Shown here: positions 48,486 to 59,975 of the stretch, in pieces
Layout: each line of letters begins with the position of its first letter
How positions within the stretch are numbered: the stretch's first letter is position 1
Source: Colias croceus
Lineage: Eukaryota; Arthropoda; Insecta; Lepidoptera; Pieridae
Length of the DNA stretch: 64,000 nucleotides
Reading direction: 5' to 3'
NCBI RefSeq assembly: GCF_905220415.1
Contig: NC_059552.1
Span: 4,293,001-4,357,000, forward strand
Program-made: the position numbers and the translations under genes
The notes under the pieces: generated by a model
The model's database searches: none
Seen by the model: only the letters and a program-made list of their open reading frames with translations
What the model was told of the DNA's origin: nothing

Positions 48486-48877
48486 ACCGAATATTTATTT
48501 ATTTATTTATTTATTTATTTACACTTTATTGTGCTGGCATACAAATAAATCCTTAAAATTAAAACTTATAACTAGTCCAGCACAGAAGGCGGCCTTATCA
48601 CTTAAGAGTGATCTCTTCCAGGCAACCTACTGTGTGGAGTAATATTATGAAAGAGGAGGTAGGTAGGAAGTACAAAATATATATAAATATATATACATAC
48701 ATAGCTATATATGATCTATAATAAATACATACATATAAAATATTATATATATTACATATAATATAATACAATATAATACACATTCAAATAATATAATATA
48801 AATACATACATAAACTCATACTGTAGTTTAGATAGAAAAATAAAGTAAAACACAAATAAATAAATAAATTAATCTTA

Positions 48878-49741
48878 CTAATCCGAGTTAAATGCCAAGT
48901 TCAAATAGTGGCTTCGGACTTGTTTGGCAAAGGTGTACAGCGTTTGAGCTTGTCGGATGCTAACTGGCAGGGAGTTCCATAATCCGGTAGCCCTTACGGA
49001 AAAAGAGTCACCGTAGAATTGTGTGCGATGCGGAGGCATAGACAGCACTAACCTGTCCACCGATCGCAGAGAATAGTTATCACAGTGCAGGAATTGGAAC
49101 TGGTCTTTAAGGTAAGAAGGAGTTTTGGGATTGAAGAGGATACGATACAGGAGTTGCAGGTAATGAACATTCCGGCGAAGGCGGATCGGGAGCCACTTGA
49201 GCTTCTTACGAAAATGAGAAACGTGGTCATATTTACGGAGACCGTAAACAAACCGAATACAATAGTTCTGAAGTCGCTCAAGTTTATCCAATTGCTCAGA
49301 TGTTAAGTCTAGAAAGCAAGCATCAGCGTAGTCAAGAATAGGAAGGAGAAGGGATTGTGCTAACATAATTTTGGTCGGTATGGGTAAAAAGTTACGGAGG
49401 CGTCGTAAGGAGTTAGATGCAGCATATAATTTGCGACTGATATGCTGGAGATGCTGCGACCAAGAAAGCGTTTGGTCCATAATTACACCTAAATTCTTTA
49501 CTTGATTGCTGAAAGGAATACCCTCGCACCCAATTTTAACACTCGGCAGAATTCCCCAGTCAATCTCAGATATAAGATACTGACTTCCAACAACGATCAC
49601 TTGGCTTTTGGAAGGATTAATCTTAAGTCCAAATTCATCGCACCATTTTACTATTGTTGCAAGTTCAGCGTTTATAGTGTTAATAGAATCGGGTAGATTA
49701 CTAGGTGTAGAGTGAAGGTAGATCTGTACGTCGTCAGCATA
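48878..49741 (-). pseudogene. LINE ORF2, part 2: YADD to C-terminus
   Basis: The frame starts at the catalytic YADD motif (about 49728-49739) and stays open for about 290 codons to a stop at 48878-48880. After YADD come the thumb-region blocks LKINPSKSQ and VKNLGVIMDQTLSW. The CR1/Jockey C-terminal domain follows: LAQSLLLPILDYADACFLD, ERLQNYCIRFVYGLRKYDH, LKWLPIRLRR, and LWNSLPVSIRQA near the end. In the intact family this is continuous with part 1. Here it is shifted in frame and cannot be translated with it. No internal stops. Confidence 0.85.
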
Positions 49742-51079
49742 TGGTAGAGAGAAGTTATACGAGAGGAGAGATTATTTATGAAAATGGCGAATAGGAGAGG
49801 TGATAAGACGCCACCCTGTGGTACACCAGCGGGGACAGCACACCAAGAAGAATGTTTACCATCCAACAAGATACGCTGCCGTCGATCACCCAGGTAATTT
49901 TGAAACCATTCGAGCACTGTAGGGGAGAATTTAATTAGGCGTAACAGACCCAGTAAAATATCATGATTAACAGTGTTGAATGCGTTACTAAAGTCGAGAA
50001 GACACAATATGGTGAGTTGTTTATTGTCCATAGCTGAACGGATGTCATCAGTGACCTTAACGAGAGCAGTAGTCGTGCTATGACCAGGACGGAAACCGGA
50101 TTGAAAAGGAGAAAGTATGCTGTGAGTGTTTAAGTATGAACTTAATTGAGCATGGATGATGCGTTCGAGGACCTTGGAAAGGAAAGGTAAAATAGAGATA
50201 GGACGGAAATCGGAAAAACAGTTTGGATTAGATTTTTTAGGGAGAGGAATAACCTGAGCATCTTTCCACGCATTTGGAAATTTGCCGGAGGTAAGTGAGA
50301 AATTAAAGATATGGGTAATGACAGGAGCAATAATATCAAGGATAGGAAGGATCATATTACGACTTACAAGGTCAGCACCGACTGCGTTCGAAGATATGGA
50401 CAATATCGTCTTCTTAACTTCCGCTACAGTGCATCGTTTAAAATAGAACGGGGGAAAAACAGGAGCTGAAGTGGTAGAAAGGGAATTAAGTGTCTGTTGT
50501 ATAGTCGAAACATTGAGGTTGGATGATGATGAAAAATGAGCGTTCAAAGCGTCAATATTAAAGATATTAAGTGAACAAGCGTGAGATGATTTACCAACTC
50601 CTAAGGATTTTAGAAACTTCCATATTTTAGAGGGGTCGCCGTTCTCGACCGAGTTATGGATATGGCGTCTTTGTGCATCTCTACACAGTATGTTGCAACG
50701 ATTACGGATGTTCCTATATTTTTCACGCACTCGATCCGTTTTTGCTGTCTTCATTTTAGTCTTTGCACGATTTTTCCTATTCATAATAGATTTTATTTCA
50801 GGTGAGAGCCAAGGCGCAGGTGTATGTTTCTTTTTGACAAGTTTAAGGGGTGCATGTTTGTCATATAGCGCAGTCACTAAATGGTTAAAAGTACTTACTT
50901 TTAAGTCGATGGATTCTGCATTTATAACAGTCCCCCAGTCAGCGTCGTGTGCATCAGCCAAAAGGAACTCAGTATCCATACCGGCAAAATTACGAAGCAG
51001 TACAGAGGAAGGTTTAAATTTGGGAGGACGGAGTTTATAGGATACGTAAATAAGATCGTGAAAGGAAAAAGCATCAATT
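49742..51079 (-). pseudogene. LINE ORF2, part 1: endonuclease end and RT fingers/palm
   Basis: The frame enters in the apurinic endonuclease domain. The motif that normally reads SDHDLI is FHDLIYVSYKLRPPKF here, a degenerate catalytic His-Asp site. A linker with NRKNRAKTKMKTAK follows, then reverse transcriptase: FRPISILPFLSKVLERII, FQSGFRPGHSTTTALVKV, motif A LDFSNAFNTVNHDIL and motif B GVPQGGVLSPLLFAIFI. Right after motif B, net loss of bases shifts the frame just before YADD, so the listed continuation (MLTTYRSTF...) is out of frame. The enzyme is dead. The downstream frame is otherwise intact, so the break is recent or a single event. Confidence 0.85.
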
Positions 51080-52450
51080 ATATATATTATATATAATAAT
51101 ATTTAGTTATTTTATCAATTATATATATGTTATTTAGTTATTTTATTACTTCACTGAATAAATTTTGAGTCCGGAAATACGATCATGATATCAAATAAAT
51201 TATAAAATATTACAAGAATTCAAGTTCGTACTTTAACAAGGCAATTTGATCACTATAATGATGAAGTATCTTTGAAATTTAAATACTTTAAACTGAATTA
51301 TATTTGCTGTTTTTTATATTTGTATATTTTTATTTAATTAGTTTCTATCGTGAGAAAGATAGTTATGTTATTAAATAAACGTTGGATATTGGTAGTTTTG
51401 ACTGAAACACAGTTTTACAGAGTAAATGATTGTGGAATAATGATATCTATACATATAATAAAATCGTAGGAAAGTCAAAACTGTACATTGAATATTTTTT
51501 TAAAAGAATACCTGGGCCGTGATCTATAATCGATATAGAAGCCAAAAACATAGTTTTTAGAATTTTTGTCTGTTTGTCTGTTTGTCTGTTTGTCTGTTTG
51601 TCTGTTTGTCTGTATGTTTGTCCGAGCTAATCTCGAAAAGTACTGCATAGATTGACTTCAAATTTTGCATGAATATTACTAACAGGTCGGGTGAGGCTAT
51701 AGGCTACATATTATCAAGCTATCACCTACGGGGGAGGAGCTGTGAACCTTTATTTTTCTTACGTATTCCGTGTATTACGACAGCGTACAATCTAAAGACT
51801 CATGTTTAAATGTTGGTTTCGAGTAAGCCATGCTATTATCTAGCTTTACAAAATAAAAACTATGTCATTTACGTAATTTGGGCAGAGAAACAGTTTAATG
51901 AATTTAGTAGTATAAAGAAAAATTAGAAACAGCGCCATCTATTAAATGTTATAAAAATCAAATCAATTTACACGTTAACTATTGGAAATTAATAATCAAA
52001 TGACGCATATATAAATGTTGTTTGACAATATCTATATTGACACTATACAAATTATGCCATTTAAGTAACTTGGGAAGAGAAACATAGCTTAAAGAATGTA
52101 AGTTGTATAATGTTAATTTTGTAACAGCGCCATCTATGAGATTTCGTAAAAATCAAATCAATTTACATGTTAACACTACTGAACACAATGTTAAAAATTA
52201 ATAATTTAAATATAATTATGTTATTTATTTATTTAACTCTTTAACCCATATCTTCCGTTCCCTATAAGATATATTTCGTGTAAATAATAAACTACATTTT
52301 TTTTAAAGTGAGGGTAGATGTTTATTATTTTAAGTAAAAATAGACACCATTATCTACAGTTAATCTAATGATTGTGTTCCAAAGAGTATAATAATATATT
52401 GTTGTGTTCATTAGTTATTATTTTAAAAATCTTCGTGTTTTATAAATTTA

Positions 52451-52645
52451 CTAGCTTACCGCCCGCGGCTTCGTCCGCTTTGTCTAAAACCTAATAAATT
52501 ATGTACTAAAACCTTCCTCTTGAATCAGTCTATCTATTAAAAAAACCGCATCAAAATCTGTTGCGAAGTTTTAAAGATTTAAGCATACAAAGGGACATAG
52601 GGACATAGGGACACAGAAAGCGACTTTTTTCATACTATGTAGTGA
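52451..52645 (-). mobile_element. Helitron, minus strand (ACTACATAG subfamily)
   Basis: Minus strand: A|TCACTACATAGTATG start; GGACGAAGCCGCGGGCGG hairpin and CTAG|T end. It is close to 61755-61942 and to the broken copy at 31339. Confidence 0.85.
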
Positions 52646-53019
52646 TATTTATAAAGCAATTGAATGCCATAAAACCAAAAATATCCAATGCAATCTTCGT
52701 GTTTTGTGAATTTTCACCATCATGCGTTCCCACAAAAGGTAAGTTGTTACTTACAGGTATTTATTGAAATGAAATGAAATGAAATGAAATGAATGATTCT
52801 TTTATTATTTTGAGGTGCATTGGGAACAGAAGTTTTTGATAAAATTTTATTTTTAAGTAGTTTTTTTTATAGATTTACAGTTATCTTTTGATTTTTTTAT
52901 TTACAGATTCAATGCTAATAAAATTATATCGCCTTTGGAAGACGATTTCTGCTGATATTTTTACTACACCACTTGAAAATTGATGATTTGATGATAAAGA
53001 CAGTAGCAGCGAGGATTAA

Positions 53020-53178
53020 GTGGAAATTAGTAATCATCCGCTTCGTCAATTTTTGACTGAAGTTAATGTCCAACGTCCAATGGTTCAATCATTGGAAGTA
53101 TCTCGGGAAATTTTGGAGGATATTTTTCAGGAAGGAGAGGAGGGGCAGCCAACCACATATCAAACTACTACGTTTTAG
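53020..53178 (+). pseudogene. Coding-like fragment inside the Helitron, unrecognised
   Basis: Fifty-two codons are open up to a TAG (53176-53178), with balanced, non-AT-rich codon use unlike the surroundings. They include LRQFLTEVNVQRPMVQSLEV and SREILEDIFQEGEEGQPTT. Just upstream, TTTTTTTATTTACAG (about 52893-52907) is acceptor-like and leads to a short readable stretch (NANKIISPLEDDF) that is then broken by stops and a shift. A captured host exon or the tail of a transposase are both possible. I do not recognise the protein. An in-frame TAA at 53017 separates it from an acidic DDKDSSSED. Confidence 0.4.
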
Positions 53179-54880
53179 TACCGAAAAAATTTTTATTGCC
53201 AAATGAAACGTAAATTTTGCACTCACAACTTTACAAGTAATGTTTTATTTTGACTTTACGGTTATCTGATTATAATATTTATCGTTATGGCTATCGACGT
53301 ACCGACCGTACTGGGATCAGAGTAGGTACATGATATACAGTTCATCATCCAGGATTGCTTAGAGCATTTTCACACTGAAAAAGATGTTTTCTTTGAATCG
53401 TAGTTGCTTCATTATTTATTTTTAATCATTTTACATAATATGTTTTATATTTTATAAATATATCATTTTCATTATTTAAGTAGATAAAATAAATTATGTA
53501 ACGGTTTTATAAGAAAACACATTATAGTTAGGCGACGGTGATTTCTTCCAGGCAAAAGATATTCATCAGCTCAATAAAATTGAACAGTATGTTAGTTATT
53601 CTTTAGATTCACAATTGTACCTAATGAGCATTTCCGCATGCAAGTTGTATCGTAGTTTAGATGTATCATAGTTTTTACATATTAAAGTTCCAACAAAACC
53701 CTCAAATTTTTTAGTAGAGTTGAGCAAGATAATTTGAAAAATGTGCCGTGTTAAGTATTATAGAAAAGGTTAGTAATTCGTTGGTAATTATTATTTCTTC
53801 TTCATTTACATGTTGTTAGTAAAAATAAACTTTAACTAACAGTCAAAGTAGTCAAAGTATATTGTAACATTCATTCATCATTTTTTGTATAGGCGATATT
53901 AACGTAGTATGTTCTTTTTGTAATGCTTTATAGTGTAGTAAGGCGAGTCGGCTTTCGTTTGAAGATACACCGGAACCTTTCACAAAATCACTACTTTTAG
54001 AGGAACATACTGTGCAATTAGCGTTTAGCTACTATTATGTATTCTGTGGTGCAATGTAAACTGTTATTAGACAATATTCGCTCTTATAGTAGTGCGTTTC
54101 AAATGATCCTTTGGTGCTCAATAATTATCAGAAGATCCGTTCATGCTTACTTTTAAGATACAAGGTCAAGTTTACCATTTGATAGGATCCCTTTTGCCTG
54201 AAGGCCAAGCTAAGTTTGTTTAAATATATTTTGTATTCGACTACAACGAATAGTGGAATACAAGAAATCAATATTTCTCAAATTTAAAACTGAACTCATT
54301 TCACAATTTTAGAACAGGTTAATTCGTATGTATGCAGTTTTAAATCGACATTAGAAGCTTTTCCTCAAGATGGTGATATCGGCACTCAGGAACTCCCTGG
54401 ACGTGTTATAACGCCCAGGCCACAGTATTACAATTTTTCCTACAGTAGGGCGACGAATGTATTTTCGCATAGCAACGGAGGGGAACTCGCGGGGGGTCAA
54501 GTGACGCGGGCCACGTACCACAAACATGCTTAGTTTGTGGTATCGAGCGCGAAAGATAGTCATCGTGTTTTTAGTAAAGTTACTATGTAAACTAACGTAA
54601 TTTAATACTTAGGTACATATTCTATAATGGTGTGCTCAAACTGTTAATCTACATTTAATTTAGATTATTATTTGATACTAAGTAATGTAGAATTTAAACC
54701 ACATTCATGTTTTCTTCAGATTTTAAGATTTTCTTATCAGAGTGTTCAATTTTAATGTAGTTAAATTTTATAAGAGACAATAATTAAGAAAATTTTAAAA
54801 TAAGGTGTCACGTATTTTTTTTAAACGACGAATGACGAAAAACGACCTAATCGCGGACGAAGTCGCGGGCAACAGCTAGT

Positions 54881-55144
54881 TTCTATAATAAAATAACTAT
54901 ACATATAATAAGTAGAACTTTGTTTCTTCATCACCATTTCAAAATACGAGCAAAATTACGTTGAATCATCATTTTCATTGAAACCTCTACAATTTGGCAT
55001 CACTTATAAGAGAAAAGTTCACCTATTTTAAATATTAAATGTTCTTATTCCTTTGCGTATTTATGTGTGTGTTAAATATATTGTAATCATTGTAAATAAA
55101 TTGTAATTTCTTACCGCCAAACAGTTAACATCGTCTCTTTACAG
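54881..55144. other. AT-rich sequence leading to the exon acceptor
   Basis: It ends in CATCGTCTCTTTACAG, a pyrimidine tract and AG acceptor (55129-55144). Otherwise featureless. Confidence 0.5.
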
Positions 55145-55240
55145 AAGTCTAAGACAAAGTGACAGTGAAGTGATACGAACGAACCCATGTGATGTAAGTG
55201 ATATAGTGGTTAGGTAATTATGTGAAAAGGGACAGCAGTG
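55145..55240 (+). other. 5' leader part of the exon, with three start-stop uORFs
   Basis: Non-coding leader between the acceptor and the ATG. ATGTGA (55187-55192), ATGTAA (55192-55197) and ATGTGA (55220-55225) are start codons directly followed by stops. The last TGA is in frame with the main ATG, so the coding frame cannot extend upstream. A second strong donor, GAT|GTAAGTG, begins at 55194, so an alternative short exon 55145-55193 is possible. Confidence 0.5.
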
Positions 55241-55280
55241 ATGTGGCTCCCGGCGGCGCTGTGTTTGTTCAGCCAATTGG
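55241..55280 (+). CDS. First coding exon of a secreted or membrane protein (signal peptide start)
   Basis: ATG opens thirteen codons plus one base: MWLPAALCLFSQL and the first base of a Gly codon, ending at TTGG|GTATGT. This looks like the start of a signal peptide, with a short n-region and the hydrophobic core LPAALCLF, routing the product to the secretory pathway. G/C-rich codons stand out from the AT-rich flanks. An acceptor at 55144 and a purine at -3 support the model. The intron is phase 1, the phase typical after signal-peptide exons of extracellular proteins such as immunoglobulin-superfamily receptors. The mature protein is not in the window and no family can be named. The exon is seen; its gene is inferred. 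The candidate promoter near 32.9 kb may belong to it. Confidence 0.55.
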
Positions 55281-55300
55281 GTATGTAACCTATGTTATTA

Positions 55301-55478
55301 GACCTCTTCACAATGGGCAGCGTTGGCCCAATAAATAATTGACGATGTTTGCGACCATTACGGCGTCTGTGAAAAACGTCTACAATGACGTCCGATCATA
55401 GACATTTAGGCCCTCTACACTATCGTGATATCGTAGAGGCACTACTCGCCCAACGCTGCCCATTGTGAAGAGAGCCCA
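55301..55478 (+). mobile_element. MITE, Harbinger-like, just inside the intron
   Basis: CTCTTCACAATGGGCAGCGT (55304-55323) and its reverse complement (from 55455) are terminal inverted repeats. TTATTA flanks both sides (55295-55300, 55479-55484). The ends resemble the GGGCC(T/C)-type TIRs and TWA targets of PIF/Harbinger. A second copy is at 38005-38113. It starts 20 bp after the splice donor. Confidence 0.8.
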
Positions 55479-55484
55479 TTATTA

Positions 55485-58400
55485 AATTATTTTTCAAGTC
55501 AAATTTTAACGTTAAGAAGTGACTTGTAACTATATTATTAAAAGTATGGACGTGAACAGTGTTAATAAAATGTTGATATATACGTCTATCATCTCTGTGA
55601 AAAAAAATCATATAAAATTCGATTAGGTTGCTAACGCTGTTTCCCCTTAAGACTAAGTGTATAATAAAATTCATGGTTTAGTGCAAACTTGTGTGAATAA
55701 ATAATAAATATAAATAAGAAATTTTCAAATTCATATGTTAAATCTCGTAATCTCGAAGCAGACTCCTATATTTCTGAAGCATATTTACGAATTACGTTAC
55801 TATTTAAATTTTAATAGTGGACTTAAAAATGTTTTATTACAAAATTTCTCCCTTTAATATTAATTATTAAGTTAAAAAAAAATCATTTCTCTCTAAGAAT
55901 ATACCTAACATTATAAGAATATTAAATTACAAAATCCCTGATGACCAATTAAATGAAATTAATTCAAAATCTCGACAAAGTTCCTTTTGTAACGAAAATT
56001 AATTAGTGTTGTTTATATAATGGGGCAAAGAAACCTCTTACACCCGTCCTTTTTTTGCTCCAACGTCAAATAAACTTAGTGTTTCTAAACAACATTAAGC
56101 AAATGTTCAAAGCTGGATTATCTAGATGACTCCACATTTTATTTGCTTAGTGTTAAACCAACGTCTTTATTTAATTTAACAAAATAAACACGTTAAAGGA
56201 ATACAATTCCTGTAAACATTTTTTATTATAAATATACTTAATTTCATGGGAGTAGGATAACATGGACATTTTAATCATTAAGAATTCGCAGAAATTTGAC
56301 AATATGTAATCAGGAAAGGGACTGAATTATTTATTTTACAAATTACTTTGTTCGTAGCAGTTAAGAAAGGCAGCGCGTGTAAAAGTTATGGTCCTATACT
56401 TCTGCACAGCTTTTAAAATATCTATATTATATTGAATTTATTTATATTTGAAAATATGCTTCTTCAAAAACGCTGTGCTTAATGTATTAAGTTCAGAAAT
56501 ATTAAGTCGTTTTAGTCATATTTTAGGAAAAAATGTAGTAGTTACATATCCCAAATGTATAGGTAACGATATGAAAGTAAACAACTCAATAATAATTATT
56601 AAGAAGTAGGTGTACTCTCTCGACCATATTAAAAACTAAACAAAGGCATAGATAATAAAATAATAGGAAGGTACTAGACGAAGTTATCATTATGTTATCA
56701 GAATAAGAAAATTAGACGTAACATTCTTATAAACACGAGATACATGAACACAAAACAAATATTAGTGTTTCGGTTTCCTATTATTATACTAGAAAGTAAA
56801 TTCTTCATTCTTGACAATCGAAAGTCTGTATTTCTTAAAATAGAAACATTACTTTATACATTTGTTTAACAACTATTCTAGCTTAAATAGTTACCGCAAA
56901 ATTTGCAACGTGACAGGCTGTTTCTAGAATTAATTGCTACGTAATTAATGCGTTCCTTCACACGTTCTAGGAAATAATTTTCAAAGGAAACGCCAGACAT
57001 TATTTATGTGTGTCGTGTACGTGACATCAATATTTTCTTGGCGATTTCGTCGCTTATAAAGCCATATTCGTGTCATGTCTCATCAAATAAGGAGAGTGCG
57101 TAATAAGCTTTATCACTGTTATATATTTCATTAAAATATACTCATAGATGAGAGGTATTAAGGGCTCTGTTTGTTTGGAAAGTAATTTGGTGGATGTTTT
57201 TATTTACCCACAAAATGTGATACAATATACAAGGTTGTGAAGGATATAATACCTACAGGACAAAAAGATTTAATACTAGACTGTGTATAACACGTGTCGT
57301 AGAATGCAAGTATTAACCTTTTACGAATAGGTACTTAACTGCAAGATTGTGACTTCAAAATTCTTAGTGCGTGCGTAGTTAAAGGATTGAAGTTTAATTA
57401 TCCTGCAGTGTCTAATTTATTTAACATCAATTTAATAGTTCTAGGTTCCGAAACCGAGGGATCAATTTTAGTAGAACTTTCACTCGAAGCTGTAACACGG
57501 AATAACTGCTTCTATTTTGAAGAAGAGGGTTGATCTTGACTGCTTTTAATCGAATTGGGGTGACTCACAAGTAATTCTTTTTTATCACCCTTGAAGTTAG
57601 GGTGGGATTATTGACTGACATAATATAGAAACACTCATATCAAAGAAATTTTGAAAATACCGTATATTATTAGGGAAAATCAGATAGGAATCTAGTCAAT
57701 ATATCCTCTCATAAATCAAAAAATAAATTATAATTCCAATACTTGATATAAAGATAAAGGAAATTGAATGAAATTTGTGTAATTTCCTATTCGCAATAAG
57801 ATATTAAGGTAATGTATTCATTAAAACTTGAGCCGAGCTTTTTAATTTTGCTCGGTGACCACCGAGAGGTGTTCCGTCTATATATATTTAAGTCTTTAAA
57901 TTTTAATGTAACGCTCACGTAAAAGACCCACCGACTAAATATGAATCGATAACGATCGCCAGGTCTATATAAAGAAATGGGTTAAAAGGGAAAAAAATAA
58001 ACCTTTTAACGTAACCGACTAGGGTAAACCAATATCCTCGTTGTAAGGCAGTGAATGCATAATAGAGAGCAAGCTGTAACATCGGATCTACAAAACCACT
58101 TTTATACACTACCATTTTTCCATTGCCCCTTTTCAGAGCACGACCACAAAAAACAGCCATTTGTTCTTTAAATTTCGATTTTAAATCGTACAGTAGAACT
58201 GTTTAATATTGTACACTGTTATTTTTCGATAACTAGATTTTAAATTAGTTTACCAACAATTTATTTCCAATCAAACAAAAGTCAAATAATGGTAATGTGC
58301 TTTTAATGTCATTATTAACATTAAATTGAAGAAAAACCTTTTCCAACTCCACTCAAATAATAATGATCAATTAACTATTTTGTGGATGCATAAAATATTA

Positions 58401-59832
58401 AACCTTCAAATTACAAAGCGATTGAAAACCGCTCTTTTCAGCCATAAAATTTGCTTCAAACCATTCAATTCAATTTACGATTTATTGAATTGACATTGAC
58501 ATATTCAGGAAAATTACAGAAATCACCGTAAACGACCACTAAATAAAAAAAACTTTGGATATCTATTTATAAGCTCTCTGTTCGTTTAATATTATTTCAA
58601 ACGTCGTCTGAATACTTCATTTTATTCACATCTGATATTTTCCCGAGAAACCAATATGTGTGGCGGTGAACTTTTATAATCTTCCGACAAAGTTGAGTCA
58701 ATAAAGTACCGAACCGTTTTTATACATCAAAAAAAGTTACTGCGAAGGGTGCCCATTCATTTTGCGTTTATTTTTTTCTTAGGCTAGTCCATTCCGTTCG
58801 CCCCGCTCCCTCGGCCCGTATAATTCACAAATAGCTTCTATGAATTCTGCTGTATGCTGTAATCGATTGCTTGTGGTATGCTTTGTTATTGCTTCATAAA
58901 TAATATATTTAGGTAAATATTTGATTAATTCCCAGTACACAGTTTTTTAGGATAAAGAATCAAAACAAGTATATTCGTAGAAAGATAATGTGATTTTACG
59001 ATTATGTGATTTTTTGTGAATTACGCAGAAAAATAATGTTATTCGATTAAGGTTATTAAGAACTCGTGTACGTCAATAAACACTAAGTAGGTATACTCAT
59101 TAGCTTCTAATGGAAGTTATAATATTTTCCGCCCACTAACCGTCCGTTAGAACGAACTAATGATTAATGAGTTACTGGAGTCACATTGAACCTGTGAAGT
59201 CTTTAAATCCATATTCCCAGTTTTATACTGCTTTATATAAATCGTTTCGAGTAATTAAATTAATAATTCTTAACTAAACCGATGTATTTTCATAAAATAC
59301 ATTAGCAAGGTCTTCAAATTACCATTTCTTAATATTAATGAACAGTATGATATCATATAATTTACCTTGAAAACTGAAAATTCATACCAGAACTTTTTGC
59401 GTAATACGTGAAAAAACATGCAATTAAATACGCCGATAAAGTTTTAAAGTAACGTTTATTCGCTCCTGGTCCCTCTCATCCTATTTACCCTGAATCCAAA
59501 CCCTTAACCGTATTAAGTTAATCTATGTTTAGTAAAGCTTACATGGACTAATTAGATTTAATTAAGGCAGTAACTGGAAAATAAATCGTAATTCGTCGCT
59601 ATATTAAGCCTCGCTGCGAATGGCGTATATAAGTATAATTTGATTAGCTCATACAATTTTGGGATAATTATCGTGTCGTATCCAATTTAAAATGAAACGA
59701 TAATGAATATAAAGCGATATTTAAAGATGAATAAGTATTGCTCATAAAATGTGTTAATATAGAGTATATATTTAAGAGTCAAGCAATTCTATATATGTAT
59801 CATATTATTTAACGCATAAATTAATATAACCT
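55485..59832. other. AT-rich, probable intron
   Basis: I searched for acceptor-flanked frames that could follow the phase-1 exon and found none convincing. For example, TTTTTTTCTTAG at 58781-58792 leads straight into a stop in that phase. No repeats were recognised. Confidence 0.45.
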
Positions 59833-59975
59833 ATACTAATATTATAAACCTGGAGAGTTTGTTTGTTTGAAAGCGTTAATCTCAGGAACTACTTGTCCAA
59901 TTTGAAAAAATCTTTCAGTGTTAGATAGTCCAACAGAAGTTGAGCAGTGTGGGAAAAACCGCGGGGCACAGCTAC
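59833..59975 (+). mobile_element. Helitron with eroded 3' end
   Basis: TACTAATATTATAAACCTGG, AATCTCAGGAACTACTTGTC and ACCGCGGGGCACAGCTA follow the 12436 family. The terminal CTAGT has decayed to CTACG. Confidence 0.65.

Larger units (their letters stand above)
48486..51080 (-). mobile_element. 5'-truncated CR1/Jockey-type LINE
   Basis: On the minus strand the copy begins inside the endonuclease domain (about 51079), runs through reverse transcriptase, and ends with a 3' UTR and a TAAA-repeat tail (48488-48521). The 3' UTR contains the stem ATCACTCTTAAGTGAT (48598-48613) in a segment I recognise from insect LINE 3' UTRs. An AT-rich microsatellite (48660-48790) lies in it. The 5' target duplication is hidden in AT-rich sequence. 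Confidence 0.85.
51446..54879 (+). mobile_element. Putative 3.4-kb non-autonomous Helitron
   Basis: The 5' end A|TCTATACATATAATAAAATC and the 3' end GGACGAAGTCGCGGGCAACAG, then CTAG|T (54876-54880), both fit Helitron rules and occur in the same orientation. Inside are a CTGTTTGT minisatellite (51565-51612), two diverged ~185-bp tandem units with ACAGCGCCATCTAT (51890-51965, 52060-52170), a nested minus-strand Helitron and a coding-like fragment. It could instead be two separate elements whose ends happen to pair. No Rep/helicase gene is present. Confidence 0.55.

Noticed and set aside
51090..51130. Repeated TTATTTAGTTATTTTAT as a functional element
   Set aside because: Low-complexity AT sequence next to a LINE truncation point; slippage is enough to explain it.
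58781..58840. Second exon after the TTTTTTTCTTAG acceptor
   Set aside because: In the phase required by the 55280 donor, the first complete codon is TAG.
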